From positions 1 to 7,653 of the forward strand of contig PEUR01000137.1 in the NCBI GenBank assembly GCA_002780675.1: a stretch of DNA of 7,653 bases. The letters run 5' to 3'. The notes beneath the pieces were generated by a model. The model was not told the origin of the DNA. It made no database searches and saw only the letters and a list, made by a program, of their open reading frames with translations. The translations under genes and the position numbers were made by a program. The stretch's first letter is position 1, and each line of letters begins with the position of its first letter. Of this stretch, positions 1 through 7,201 are shown piece by piece. The stretch comes from Gallionellales bacterium CG03_land_8_20_14_0_80_55_15 (GTDB lineage Bacteria; Pseudomonadota; Gammaproteobacteria; Burkholderiales; Gallionellaceae).

Positions 1-323
1 TCGATGAGTTGCGACAAATGGCTGCCACGCTCAACTGAAGCGTCATAAACAAAATGCAATTGCGGCATGATGCGCAGCTTGATACTGCGTGCCAACTGAC
101 TGCGCAAAAAACCTGCAGCACGATCCAAACCCTGCTGGGCTTCTTCGTTTTTACCATCCAGCCTGGTAAAGAAAATCTTGGCATGAGAATAATCACCCGC
201 CACTTCAACGCCAGTAATTGTCACCAGGCGCACGCGAGGATCATTAAGCTCAAGACGCACTAATTCGGCTATTTCACGTTGAATTTGCTGTCCAACGCGG
301 TCTGTTCTCGCAAAGTTCGCCAT
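1..323 (-). CDS. rbfA: 30S ribosome-binding factor A, 3' end outside window
   Basis: RbfA is a small KH-fold protein that binds the pre-30S subunit and helps mature the 5' end of 16S rRNA; it is also needed for cold adaptation. The frame opens at ATG 323-321 ([20 protein letters not shown]) and stays open to the window edge, giving 107 complete residues. Family hallmarks are the N-terminal helix, [16 protein letters not shown] at about 26-41, the SHAKIFF strand at about 46-52, and the C-terminal motif [17 protein letters not shown] at about 84-100. RbfA is usually 115-135 residues, so only a short tail should be missing. The start overlaps the infB stop by one base (TAATG), and the only Shine-Dalgarno-like element, GAGG at 343-340, sits 16 nt away, so translation is probably coupled to infB. 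Identification is confident; only the end is unseen. Confidence 0.95.
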   Translation of the reverse strand, partial: MANFARTDRVGQQIQREIAELVRLELNDPRVRLVTITGVEVAGDYSHAKIFFTRLDGKNEEAQQGLDRAAGFLRSQLARSIKLRIMPQLHFVYDASVERGSHLSQLI

Positions 324-3043
324 TACAGTGTCCGAGCAACCTCAACGATTTCATATGCGTCCAGCTTATCGCCGACTTCCAGATCGTTGAAATTCTTCAC
401 TGACAATCCACACTCAAAATTAGCTTTGACTTCCTTCGCATCGTCTTTAAAGCGTTTCAGAGAATCCAGTTCACCTTCGTGAATCATGGTTTTCCCGCGC
501 ATCACTCGCACCTTGCAACCGCGCTTGACAATACCCTCAAGAACCATACAGCCAGCAATCGTACCCACCCTGGAAACGATAAATACTTGACGCACTTCAA
601 CCACGCCCAAGGCAACTTCCTTCTTTTCAGGGGCCAACATACCGGACAGGGCTATTTTAATTTCATCTACCATCGCATAAATAATGCTGTAGTTATGAAT
701 TTCAACGCCCGTTGATTCGGCCAGTTTGCGTGCGGGCGCGTCTGTGCGGGTATTGAAACCGATCAAAATAGCCTTGGATGCTAAAGCCAGATTGATGTCA
801 GACTCGTTGACCGAACCGACACCACAATGAATCAAATTAACTTTAACTTCTGCGGTAGATAGCTTCAGCAACGCTTGAGCAATCGCCTCTGCAGAACCCT
901 GCACATCCGCCTTGACGATCAACGAGAGCGTACTGACTTCGCCTTCAGTCATATTGTCAAACATGTTTTCCAGTTTGGCTGCCTGTTGCAGCGCCAACTT
1001 ATCGCCGCGATATTTTCCTTGACGAAATAAGGCAATCTCCCGCGCACGCTTTTCGTCTGACAACACCATTAACATTTCACCTGCATCAGGCACATCGGAC
1101 AACCCCTGAATCTCGACAGGAATGGACGGCCCGGCCTCGGTGACGGTCTTGCCATTTTCGTCCAGCATAGCGCGTACGCGACCAAACACCGAACCAACCA
1201 GCACCGCATCACCGCGTTTCAATGTACCCGACTGGATGAGCACAGTCGCAACTGCGCCCTTACCCCTATCCAAACGCGCCTCGATAACCAAGCCTTTGGC
1301 ATTACAAGCACGCGGTGCTTTCAATTCCAGCAATTCTGCTTGCAACAACACCGTTTCAAGCAATTGATCAATACCCTGACCGGTTTTGGAAGAGACCTCA
1401 ACGAACATCACATCGCCGCCCCAAGCTTCAGGAACCACCCCTTCGGAAACCAGTTCCTGCTTGACGCGCTCCATATTCGCATCAGCCTTATCTGCCTTGG
1501 TAATGGCAACCACCAATGGCACCTTACCTTCACGGGCATGAGCAATTGCTTCTTTAGTTTGCGGCATTACGCCATCATCAGCCGCAACCACCAAAATAAC
1601 AATGTCGGTTGCCTTGGCACCCCGTGCGCGCATGGCAGTGAATGCCTCGTGCCCTGGCGTATCCAGGAAAGTAACCATTCCACGGGGCGTATTGACGTGA
1701 TAAGCACCAATATGTTGCGTAATGCCACCCGCTTCACCGGACACTACGCGTGTGCGGCGAATGTAATCGAGTAAGGAAGTCTTACCGTGATCCACATGCC
1801 CCATAACCGTAACAACGGGCGCACGACTTTCTAAAACCACATCGTGATGCTCTTCATCAGCCATCAAATAAGCATCGGGATCGTCCAGCTTGGCAGCCTT
1901 GGCAACGTGCCCCATCTCTTCCACTACAATCATCGCGGTTTCCTGATCGAGCACTTGATTGATGGTCACCATCATGCCCATTTTCATCAAAACCTTGATA
2001 ACTTCAACCGCCTTGACGCTCATCTTTTGCGATAGCTCTGCAACATTGATCGTTTCAGGAACGGCAATTTCATGCACTACGGTTTCGGTAGGCAAGTTGA
2101 AAGCATGACTCGGTTCAAGCGATGCATGCTTGGTATGCTTGCCATACTTGGGTGAACGAACTGGCGCTTGCCAGGCAACTTCCTTACCAGCCTTACCAGC
2201 CGTTTTGGCAACAGCGCGCTTTTTGTTGGCTTTATCGTCATGAACCACCGGGGCAGGCTTCGTGACAGTTTTAGGCTTCCAACTCGGCTTTGTCACCTTG
2301 TCGCCTGGACGCAAGGCAGGTTTATGCAAAGTGCCTTGAGAAACATCTTTTGCAACAGTTTTGGTTAATTTCTTCGGAACGTCGGCAGCATGCACAACTT
2401 CAGCAGAAGTAGTCTCTCCACCAACTGGCGCAACAACTGTTACAGACACCGGAGCAGGCATCCCTTCCCCCGACACACTCTCAGCAACTATTGTCACCAC
2501 AGCGCCAGGAACACCCTTCACGGGTGCTATAGCCTTTGCAATCGCAGACACTTCCCGAGTTGACTTTTCAGCTTTTCGCTTATTACGATCTTGTTTGGCA
2601 AGCAACTCAGCCGCCTGGCGTTCTGCCAACGCAGCTTGCAATTTAGCCTCTTGCTCACGCGCATCCAGCTCAACTGCTCCCAACACCTTTAACGGTTCAA
2701 CCCCGCTTGACTGGACAGCAGCCACGGGAGACTCAACCACCAGCGGCTTGATTGGCGCAACCACGCGGTGCTTACGCACCTCAACCTGAATCGTGCGCGC
2801 GCGTCCGGATCGGTCAGAACTTTGAATTTCAGTCGTTTCGCGTCGAGTCAGTGTTATTTTTTTGGGGGAATGATCCACGCCATGCGCCTGACGCAAATGT
2901 TCAAGCAACATTGCCTTGTCTTTTTCCGACACTTCGGCAGATGCATCCACTTGCTTGCTACCAGCCGCCTGCAACTGCTCCAATAACAAGCCTACTGGCA
3001 GATTAAGCTCATCCGCAAATTGTGCTACGTTTAATTTTCCCAT
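323..3043 (-). CDS. infB: Translation initiation factor IF-2
   Basis: IF-2 is the GTPase that places initiator fMet-tRNA on the 30S subunit and promotes 50S joining. The product has 906 residues in order: a first IF2_N helical domain (about 1-50, starting [16 protein letters not shown]); a long Lys/Ala/Val/Pro-rich linker typical of proteobacterial IF-2; a second IF2_N domain (about 332-382); the G domain; an EF-Tu-like beta barrel ([12 protein letters not shown]); IF2 domain 3; and the C-terminal fMet-tRNA-binding barrel ([12 protein letters not shown] from 876). G motifs are GHVDHGKT 415-422, GGITQH 439-444, DTPGH 461-465, TKAD 515-518 and SSKTG 551-555. TKAD replaces the usual NKxD. The frame also has an ATG at 3049, but AAGGA (3053-3049) is 5 nt from the ATG at 3043 and overlaps the earlier one, so 3043 is preferred. 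It lies 166 bp after nusA and overlaps rbfA by one base. Confidence 0.97.
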   Translation of the reverse strand: MGKLNVAQFADELNLPVGLLLEQLQAAGSKQVDASAEVSEKDKAMLLEHLRQAHGVDHSPKKITLTRRETTEIQSSDRSGRARTIQVEVRKHRVVAPIKPLVVESPVAAVQSSGVEPLKVLGAVELDAREQEAKLQAALAERQAAELLAKQDRNKRKAEKSTREVSAIAKAIAPVKGVPGAVVTIVAESVSGEGMPAPVSVTVVAPVGGETTSAEVVHAADVPKKLTKTVAKDVSQGTLHKPALRPGDKVTKPSWKPKTVTKPAPVVHDDKANKKRAVAKTAGKAGKEVAWQAPVRSPKYGKHTKHASLEPSHAFNLPTETVVHEIAVPETINVAELSQKMSVKAVEVIKVLMKMGMMVTINQVLDQETAMIVVEEMGHVAKAAKLDDPDAYLMADEEHHDVVLESRAPVVTVMGHVDHGKTSLLDYIRRTRVVSGEAGGITQHIGAYHVNTPRGMVTFLDTPGHEAFTAMRARGAKATDIVILVVAADDGVMPQTKEAIAHAREGKVPLVVAITKADKADANMERVKQELVSEGVVPEAWGGDVMFVEVSSKTGQGIDQLLETVLLQAELLELKAPRACNAKGLVIEARLDRGKGAVATVLIQSGTLKRGDAVLVGSVFGRVRAMLDENGKTVTEAGPSIPVEIQGLSDVPDAGEMLMVLSDEKRAREIALFRQGKYRGDKLALQQAAKLENMFDNMTEGEVSTLSLIVKADVQGSAEAIAQALLKLSTAEVKVNLIHCGVGSVNESDINLALASKAILIGFNTRTDAPARKLAESTGVEIHNYSIIYAMVDEIKIALSGMLAPEKKEVALGVVEVRQVFIVSRVGTIAGCMVLEGIVKRGCKVRVMRGKTMIHEGELDSLKRFKDDAKEVKANFECGLSVKNFNDLEVGDKLDAYEIVEVARTL

Positions 3044-3209
3044 TACCATCCTTTAAACAACCTTAACCAACTCAACAGAGTCTTAAAAACCTCCTGCAGC
3101 AATAAGTCACCGCATCGCACGACACGCGCTTTCTCTATCAACCATGAAAATAGATTTGCACGACCAGCACCCCGCATCCAGACATCATCACTACATTTTT
3201 AAACTCGCG
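3044..3209 (-). promoter_or_regulatory. Long nusA-infB intergenic leader with AGGAGG and possible mini-ORF
   Basis: This spacer of 166 bp is long for a gap that is only a few tens of bases in Escherichia coli. On the minus strand it holds AGGAGG at 3095-3090, a near-ideal Shine-Dalgarno with no ATG or GTG at normal spacing. A TTG at 3075 (14 nt away) would open a 10-codon frame whose TAA (3045-3043) overlaps the infB ATG as TAATG. The infB ribosome-binding site AAGGA lies at 3053-3049. I saw no T-tailed hairpin and no convincing sigma-70 promoter here. Whether the gap regulates infB is inference; it could be relic sequence. Confidence 0.35.
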
Positions 3210-4682
3210 TTACGCAAACCAGGGGGCACGCGCCGCCATAATCAATGCATTGGCACGACTTTCGCCCAAACCGGATAACTCAATCAGCTCGGCCACATCC
3301 AAATCAGCCAATTGTTCTTGAGTTACCACGCCCTTGGCAGCCAAATCCCGCGCCAGATCATCATCCATACCTTCCAACTTCAACAGATCACCGATACCAT
3401 GCTCGACCTGCTCTTCATTAACCAGAGCCGCCGTCAACAGGGCGTTGCGTGCACGGCTACGCAACTCGTTGATAGTTTCCTCGTCGAACGAATCAATTTC
3501 CAGCATTTCTTCCAGCGGTACGTAGGCAACTTCTTCCACTGTAGTAAAACCTTCTTGCACCAGAATATCAGCAACTTCTTCGTCTACATCAAGCTTGCCC
3601 ATCAACAAGGTGCGAGTCTTGACAAACTCCTCTTCATGCTTCTCATTTGCCTGGTCAACCGTCATGATATTGAGATTCCATCCAGTCATTTCGCTGGCCA
3701 ATCGAACATTCTGACCGCCGCGACCAATCGCTTGTGCCAGATTGTCTTCTTCAACGACCACGTCCATGCTATGACGAACCTCATCCACAATGATGCTACT
3801 CACTTCTGCAGGTGCCAATGCATTGATAACGTACGTAGCAGGATTCTCAGACCACAAAATAATATCAACCCGCTCACCCGCCAGCTCGTTAGTAACCCCT
3901 TGTACCCGAGAACCGCGCATACCGACGCAGGTACCGATAGGATCTATCCGTGAGTCATGTGACTCAACCGCAATTTTTGCACGCGAACCAGGATCACGCG
4001 CCGCACCGTGAATCTCCAACAATTCTTCTTCAATTTCAGGAACTTCCAACTCAAACAATTTAATCAACAACTCATTGGAAGTACGCGACAAAATCACCTG
4101 AGGACCACGCGCCGTACGATCAACGCGCAACAGATACGCTCGAATACGATCACCCACGCGCATATTCTCTTTTGGAATCATCTGCTCACGCGGCAATAAT
4201 GCCTCGATCTTGCCAAATTCCACGATCGCATTACCTCGTTCCAAACGCTTGACCGTACCGGAAACAAGGTGATCCTTGCGCTCCAGAAATTCAGCGAGTA
4301 TCTGCTCACGTTCAGCGTCACGAATTTTCTGAAAAATTACCTGTTTGGCAGCTTGCGCACCGATACGCCCGAAATCAATGGACTCCAACGGCTCTTCGAT
4401 AAAACCGCCTAATTGAGCGCCTTCATCACGTTTTTTTGCCTCTTCCAGCTTGATATGCAAATCAGGCGTTTCAAAAGTCTCATCATCCATCACTTCCCAG
4501 CGACGGAATGATTCAAACTCACCAGTATTGCGGTCTATCTCAACTCGCACATCCGACTCATCTTCAAACTGCTTCTTGGTTGCAGAAGCCAGCGCGGATT
4601 CCAGCGCCGAAAACACCACTTCCTTATCAACGTTTTTTTCACGAGATAACGCATCTACCAGCAACAAAACATCACGACTCAT
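3210..4682 (-). CDS. nusA: Transcription termination/antitermination factor NusA
   Basis: NusA binds RNA polymerase, prolongs pauses, stimulates intrinsic termination, and joins antitermination complexes with NusB, NusE and NusG. The 490-residue product matches the proteobacterial long form. Its layout is an N-terminal polymerase-binding domain (about 1-125, [18 protein letters not shown]), an S1 domain (about 138-200, [17 protein letters not shown]), KH1 with [13 protein letters not shown] (250-262), KH2 with the GxxG loop IGRGGQN (319-325), then two acidic helix-hairpin-helix repeats (about 365-415 and 435-487; the second has [12 protein letters not shown]). The acidic repeats in Escherichia coli contact the alpha subunit CTD and mask RNA binding. 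The start is supported by GGAG at 4692-4689, 6 nt from the ATG. It follows rimP by 47 bp with no terminator, so it shares the operon. No key motif is missing. Confidence 0.98.
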   Translation of the reverse strand: MSRDVLLLVDALSREKNVDKEVVFSALESALASATKKQFEDESDVRVEIDRNTGEFESFRRWEVMDDETFETPDLHIKLEEAKKRDEGAQLGGFIEEPLESIDFGRIGAQAAKQVIFQKIRDAEREQILAEFLERKDHLVSGTVKRLERGNAIVEFGKIEALLPREQMIPKENMRVGDRIRAYLLRVDRTARGPQVILSRTSNELLIKLFELEVPEIEEELLEIHGAARDPGSRAKIAVESHDSRIDPIGTCVGMRGSRVQGVTNELAGERVDIILWSENPATYVINALAPAEVSSIIVDEVRHSMDVVVEEDNLAQAIGRGGQNVRLASEMTGWNLNIMTVDQANEKHEEEFVKTRTLLMGKLDVDEEVADILVQEGFTTVEEVAYVPLEEMLEIDSFDEETINELRSRARNALLTAALVNEEQVEHGIGDLLKLEGMDDDLARDLAAKGVVTQEQLADLDVAELIELSGLGESRANALIMAARAPWFA

Positions 4683-4688
4683 ACCATT

Positions 4689-4692
4689 CTCC
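4689..4692 (-). promoter_or_regulatory. nusA ribosome-binding site
   Basis: GGAG on the minus strand lies 6 nt upstream of the nusA ATG at 4682. An out-of-frame ATG at 4687-4685 sits between them and is not the start, because [10 protein letters not shown] aligns with the usual NusA N-terminus. Confidence 0.7.
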
Positions 4693-4729
4693 GGATAACT
4701 ATTCGCCTGTAAGCGACGAGCATTAAATT

Positions 4730-5155
4730 CTAAAAAGTGGGCACTAAACGCGCCTTGTCCACATTTGCCAATTCAATTTCAAACTGGACACCCTCTACAT
4801 TCATCTGCAATACACCTTCGTTTACCGCAACGATGATTCCAATAAAATTCTTTCTTGACGCTATCGGCATACGCAATTTGATTTGCGCCTTTTCACCGAC
4901 AAAACGAACGAAATCGGCCTCTTTCTTGAGCGGCCTATCCAAACCAGGCGAAGATACCTCAAGGCGATCATAATCAACATTCTCAACCATAAACAATCGG
5001 GTCAATTGATTGCTGACTACCTGACAATCTTCCACGACAATCCCTTCCGGCTTATCAATGAACACACGCATCAAGCCGCGCCCAGAGCGTTCCAGATCAA
5101 CCAGTTCGTAGCCTAGGCCACTTACCGTTTTTTCGACCAACTTCACTACATCCAT
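4730..5155 (-). CDS. rimP: Ribosome maturation factor RimP
   Basis: RimP binds free 30S subunits and assists late assembly, notably of the S12-containing region. From ATG 5155 the product is 141 residues, close to the usual 140-155. It begins [22 protein letters not shown], carries the family signature [12 protein letters not shown] at 65-76 at the end of the alpha/beta N-terminal domain, and ends in an SH3-like barrel (about 85-141). The frame is open to an ATG at 5194, but that ATG lies inside the leader hairpin and about 10 nt from the predicted transcription start, and it would add 13 residues ([13 protein letters not shown]) unlike the family N-terminus. The 5155 start has no clear Shine-Dalgarno (GTGGG about 8 nt upstream is the best candidate). 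It is the first gene of the rimP-nusA-infB-rbfA operon. Confidence 0.94.
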   Translation of the reverse strand: MDVVKLVEKTVSGLGYELVDLERSGRGLMRVFIDKPEGIVVEDCQVVSNQLTRLFMVENVDYDRLEVSSPGLDRPLKKEADFVRFVGEKAQIKLRMPIASRKNFIGIIVAVNEGVLQMNVEGVQFEIELANVDKARLVPTF

Positions 5156-5172
5156 AATTGCGACCCACAAAT

Positions 5173-5194
5173 AAAAAACGGGCACTAAGCCCAT
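5173..5194 (-). terminator. Weak intrinsic terminator / possible attenuator in rimP leader
   Basis: On the minus strand ATGGGC (5194-5189) can pair with GCCCGT (5183-5178) around a 5-nt loop TTAGT, with four G-C pairs, one U-G wobble and one closing A-U. A run of six T (5178-5173) follows directly. The stem is short, as in weak, factor-sensitive intrinsic terminators. It lies 17 nt upstream of the rimP start and just downstream of the predicted promoter, so transcripts of the whole operon would have to pass it. It could instead end a transcript arriving from nadE. Function is inferred from sequence only. Confidence 0.5.
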
Positions 5195-5209
5195 CTGAAA
5201 ACCGGTCGG

Positions 5210-5218
5210 ATTATAGCA
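5210..5218 (-). promoter_or_regulatory. Extended -10 sigma-70 promoter for the rimP-nusA-infB-rbfA operon
   Basis: The minus strand reads TGCTATAAT, a perfect extended -10 element (TG-N-TATAAT). The -35 region at 17 bp spacing is poor (TTCCTT), which is usual when an extended -10 is present. Transcription would start near 5203, leaving a leader of about 48 nt before the rimP ATG at 5155. It is the only strong promoter-like sequence in the gap upstream of the operon. Confidence 0.65.
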
Positions 5219-5424
5219 ATACTTACCATTAAAAGGAATTGCTGAAACACAGTTTTATTTGATTCCATCCAATTCTGCCCCTGCACAGGACAAAATATCT
5301 GAGTAACAGTACGCCACTTCGCTATTACTATTGAGCGCGCCCAGAATATTCCCGCTAAAAAATACAGCGTTGCAAGCGGGATATACCCCCCCTCAACGTC
5401 ACCCACAGCGCGCACCCCGTTTAA
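5219..5424. other. Gene-free spacer between nadE and the rimP promoter
   Basis: About 206 bp with no supportable gene. It contains an inverted repeat (5351-5380), a run of seven C on the plus strand (5386-5392), and two GCGCGC palindromes (about 5335-5340 and 5408-5413). I saw no standard T-tailed terminator for nadE. In some gammaproteobacteria an initiator tRNA gene (metY) precedes rimP; no tRNA cloverleaf is visible here. Confidence 0.5.
5351..5380. repeat. Imperfect hairpin with alternative pairing partners
   Basis: Plus-strand CCCGCT (5351-5356) is the reverse complement of AGCGGG (5375-5380), with 18 nt between. A second AGCG (5366-5369) could pair with CGCT (5353-5356) instead, with a 9-nt loop. 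There is a run of six A between the arms (T on the minus strand), but it lies inside the loop rather than after the stem, so this is not a classic terminator. It is about 45 nt downstream of the nadE stop and could protect or end the nadE mRNA. Confidence 0.3.
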
Positions 5425-7029
5425 TCAGAAATTATCCTGATACCGCACCGTAATTGGGTAACGCCAGTCTTTTCCGTAAGCCCGCTCGGTGATACGCACG
5501 CCTACCGTCGATTGGCGACGCTTATATTCACTCAGTTGTATCAAACGCACCACGCGCCGCACATCCGCCTCAGCGTAACCCATGCTGACAATCTGCAGCA
5601 CGGACAGGTTTTGCTCCACATAACATTCCATGATGGCATCAAGTACCTCATAAGACGGCAAATTATCCTGATCCGTCTGATCAGGACGCAATTCAGCGCT
5701 CGGCGCGCGGGTAATGATACGTTCAGGAATCACATAACCCAGACTGTTACGATAACGCGCCAGGCGATAAACCAACAACTTACCCACATCTTTCAATACC
5801 GAAAATCCACCTGCCATATCGCCATACAGCGTGGCGTAACCCACACTCATTTCCGATTTGTTACCGGTAGTCAACACCAGCGAACCGAACTTGTTCGACA
5901 GCGCCATCAAGAGATTCCCCCGGGTACGCGCCTGCAAATTTTCCTCCGTGGTATCTTCCGCCCGCCCGGCAAAACTGCCCTTGAGTGTCGCCAGATAACC
6001 CTGCATGATGGGTTCAATGGAGAATTCATCGTACTTCACCCCCAGTATCTTCACCATTTCACGGGAATCATCCAGACTGATTTGCGCGGTATAAGGTGAT
6101 GGCATCATCACTGCATGCACCTTGTCAGCGCCCAACGCATCAACTGCGACCGCCAGCGTCAAAGCGGAATCTATGCCACCCGACAAGCCCAACAGCACGC
6201 CAGGAAAGCGGTTTTTACCAATGTAATCCTTAACCCCCAAACAAAGCGCCTGATAAACGCTCGCTTCCAATTCGGGCAGAGCAGTGATTTCACCCGCAGG
6301 ATGCCCGGCAACAGATAATTCAAAATAAGCTATTTCTTCTTTAAAAACAGATACTTGTGCAGATAATCTGCCAGCAGAATCCATCGCAAAAGAACCGCCA
6401 TCAAACACCAGCTCATCCTGTCCACCGACCATATTGGCGTAGATGACCGACATACCGGTTTCCGCGATGCGCTGACGAACCGTACTGTAACGAGATTCCT
6501 GCTTTTGCATGGCATAGGGAGAGGCATTCAGCACCAGCAGCACTTGTGCCCCCGCATTGCGCGCGAGCAGTGCGGCATTTGAACCCCATACATCCTCGCA
6601 AATATTCAAACCAAACTGAACACCAGCCAATTCAAACACACAAGGCTCGCTACCGCATTCAAAATAGCGTTCCTCGTCGAACACCGCATAATTTGGCAGA
6701 TAGTGCTTGAGATAAGTCGCCACCACACGACCATCACGCAGTAAGGATGCCGCGTTATAGCGCTTGCCATCCACTTCGTGAGGATGTCCAACCACGACGG
6801 CAATGCCAGAAATTTGCTGTGCCAGCAGGATTAATGCATCGGCACAGGCCTGATAAAAACCATTGCGCAGCAACAAGTCCTCCGGCGGATAGCCGCACAG
6901 ACTCAACTCCGGCGTTAGCATCAACTGCGCACCACCCCGCTTTGCGCGGCAGGCGCAATCCAAAATCTTTGCGGAATTATCCTTCAGATCACCCAGTACA
7001 CAGTTGATTTGCGCGATTGCCAGTTTCAT
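5425..7029 (-). CDS. nadE: Glutamine-dependent NAD+ synthetase
   Basis: This enzyme makes NAD+ from nicotinic acid adenine dinucleotide, ATP and glutamine, the last step of both de novo and salvage routes. The 534-residue product is the two-domain form. An N-terminal nitrilase-type glutaminase (about 1-245) shows the Glu-Lys-Cys triad: E41 in LTPELSLCGYPPEDLL, K108 in LKHYLPNYAVFDEERYF, and C144 in LNICEDVW. The C-terminal synthetase (about 260-534) has the PP-loop SGGIDS at 283-288, TTGNKSE at 387-393, the YGDMAGGFSVLKDV segment and the tail RRQSTVGVRIT. Ammonia from the first domain is used by the second. The ATG at 7029 is the first in frame after an in-frame TGA, but it lacks a visible Shine-Dalgarno. 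Upstream lies the OmpA-gene terminator, downstream the gap before rimP, so nadE is probably monocistronic. Confidence 0.96.
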   Translation of the reverse strand: MKLAIAQINCVLGDLKDNSAKILDCACRAKRGGAQLMLTPELSLCGYPPEDLLLRNGFYQACADALILLAQQISGIAVVVGHPHEVDGKRYNAASLLRDGRVVATYLKHYLPNYAVFDEERYFECGSEPCVFELAGVQFGLNICEDVWGSNAALLARNAGAQVLLVLNASPYAMQKQESRYSTVRQRIAETGMSVIYANMVGGQDELVFDGGSFAMDSAGRLSAQVSVFKEEIAYFELSVAGHPAGEITALPELEASVYQALCLGVKDYIGKNRFPGVLLGLSGGIDSALTLAVAVDALGADKVHAVMMPSPYTAQISLDDSREMVKILGVKYDEFSIEPIMQGYLATLKGSFAGRAEDTTEENLQARTRGNLLMALSNKFGSLVLTTGNKSEMSVGYATLYGDMAGGFSVLKDVGKLLVYRLARYRNSLGYVIPERIITRAPSAELRPDQTDQDNLPSYEVLDAIMECYVEQNLSVLQIVSMGYAEADVRRVVRLIQLSEYKRRQSTVGVRITERAYGKDWRYPITVRYQDNF

Positions 7030-7153
7030 AGCGAGTCAGAAATACATTAGGGACGCGCATCTTATTCCATTTCCTCGGCAAAAGTGAAATATGCAACCTC
7101 ACAATGTAATGCAATTTTCAGAAGAATAGCCCGATTAAGCGGTAATTTTTAGC
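7030..7153 (-). promoter_or_regulatory. nadE upstream region, promoter not resolved
   Basis: The stretch between the terminator and nadE must hold the nadE promoter if the terminator is efficient, but no strong -35/-10 pair is visible. TTGCAT occurs twice on the minus strand (7114-7109 and 7096-7091), 18 bp apart; the first with TATTTC at 7091-7086 is a poor match at 17 bp spacing. A GAGG (7076-7073) precedes an ATG at 7060 that opens a 23-codon frame overlapping the nadE start out of frame. Confidence 0.25.
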
Positions 7154-7187
7154 AAAAAAAAACGGGCTGTTATCAGCCCGTTTTTTT
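7154..7187 (-). terminator. Strong intrinsic terminator after the OmpA-family gene
   Basis: CGGGCTG (7163-7169) and CAGCCCG (7174-7180) form a perfect 7-bp GC-rich stem with a 4-nt loop. It is flanked by nine A on one side (7154-7162) and seven T on the other (7181-7187), which extends the stem by seven A-U pairs. On the minus strand the hairpin is followed by nine T. It begins 14 bp after the OmpA-family stop codon (7204-7202). The symmetry would let it work on plus-strand transcripts too. It separates that gene from nadE. Confidence 0.92.
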
Positions 7188-7201
7188 AAAACTTGTGACT
7201 A

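Noticed and set aside
3138..3188. 16-codon frame (double ATG start) just after nusA
   Set aside because: No Shine-Dalgarno before it, very short, and no recognisable features; the AGGAGG in this gap lies downstream of it.
3312..3953. 213-codon plus-strand frame
   Set aside because: It lies wholly antisense to nusA, whose domains are intact, and its His/Gln/Asn-rich composition is that of a shadow frame.
5185..5415. 76-codon minus-strand frame spanning the nadE-rimP gap, with hydrophobic segments
   Set aside because: It opens at GTG, has no ribosome-binding site I can support, runs through the TATAAT promoter and leader hairpin, overlaps the 5' end of the rimP frame, and resembles no family I know.
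5195..5424. Search for a metY-type initiator tRNA upstream of rimP
   Set aside because: No cloverleaf arms, GTTCGA-like T loop or CCA end could be found on either strand.
5512..6099. 195-codon plus-strand frame
   Set aside because: Antisense to the conserved synthetase domain of nadE; His/Thr/Gln-rich composition typical of a shadow frame.
7086..7114. TTGCAT-17 bp-TATTTC as a nadE promoter
   Set aside because: Both hexamers match consensus at only about three of six positions, so it is not called as a promoter.
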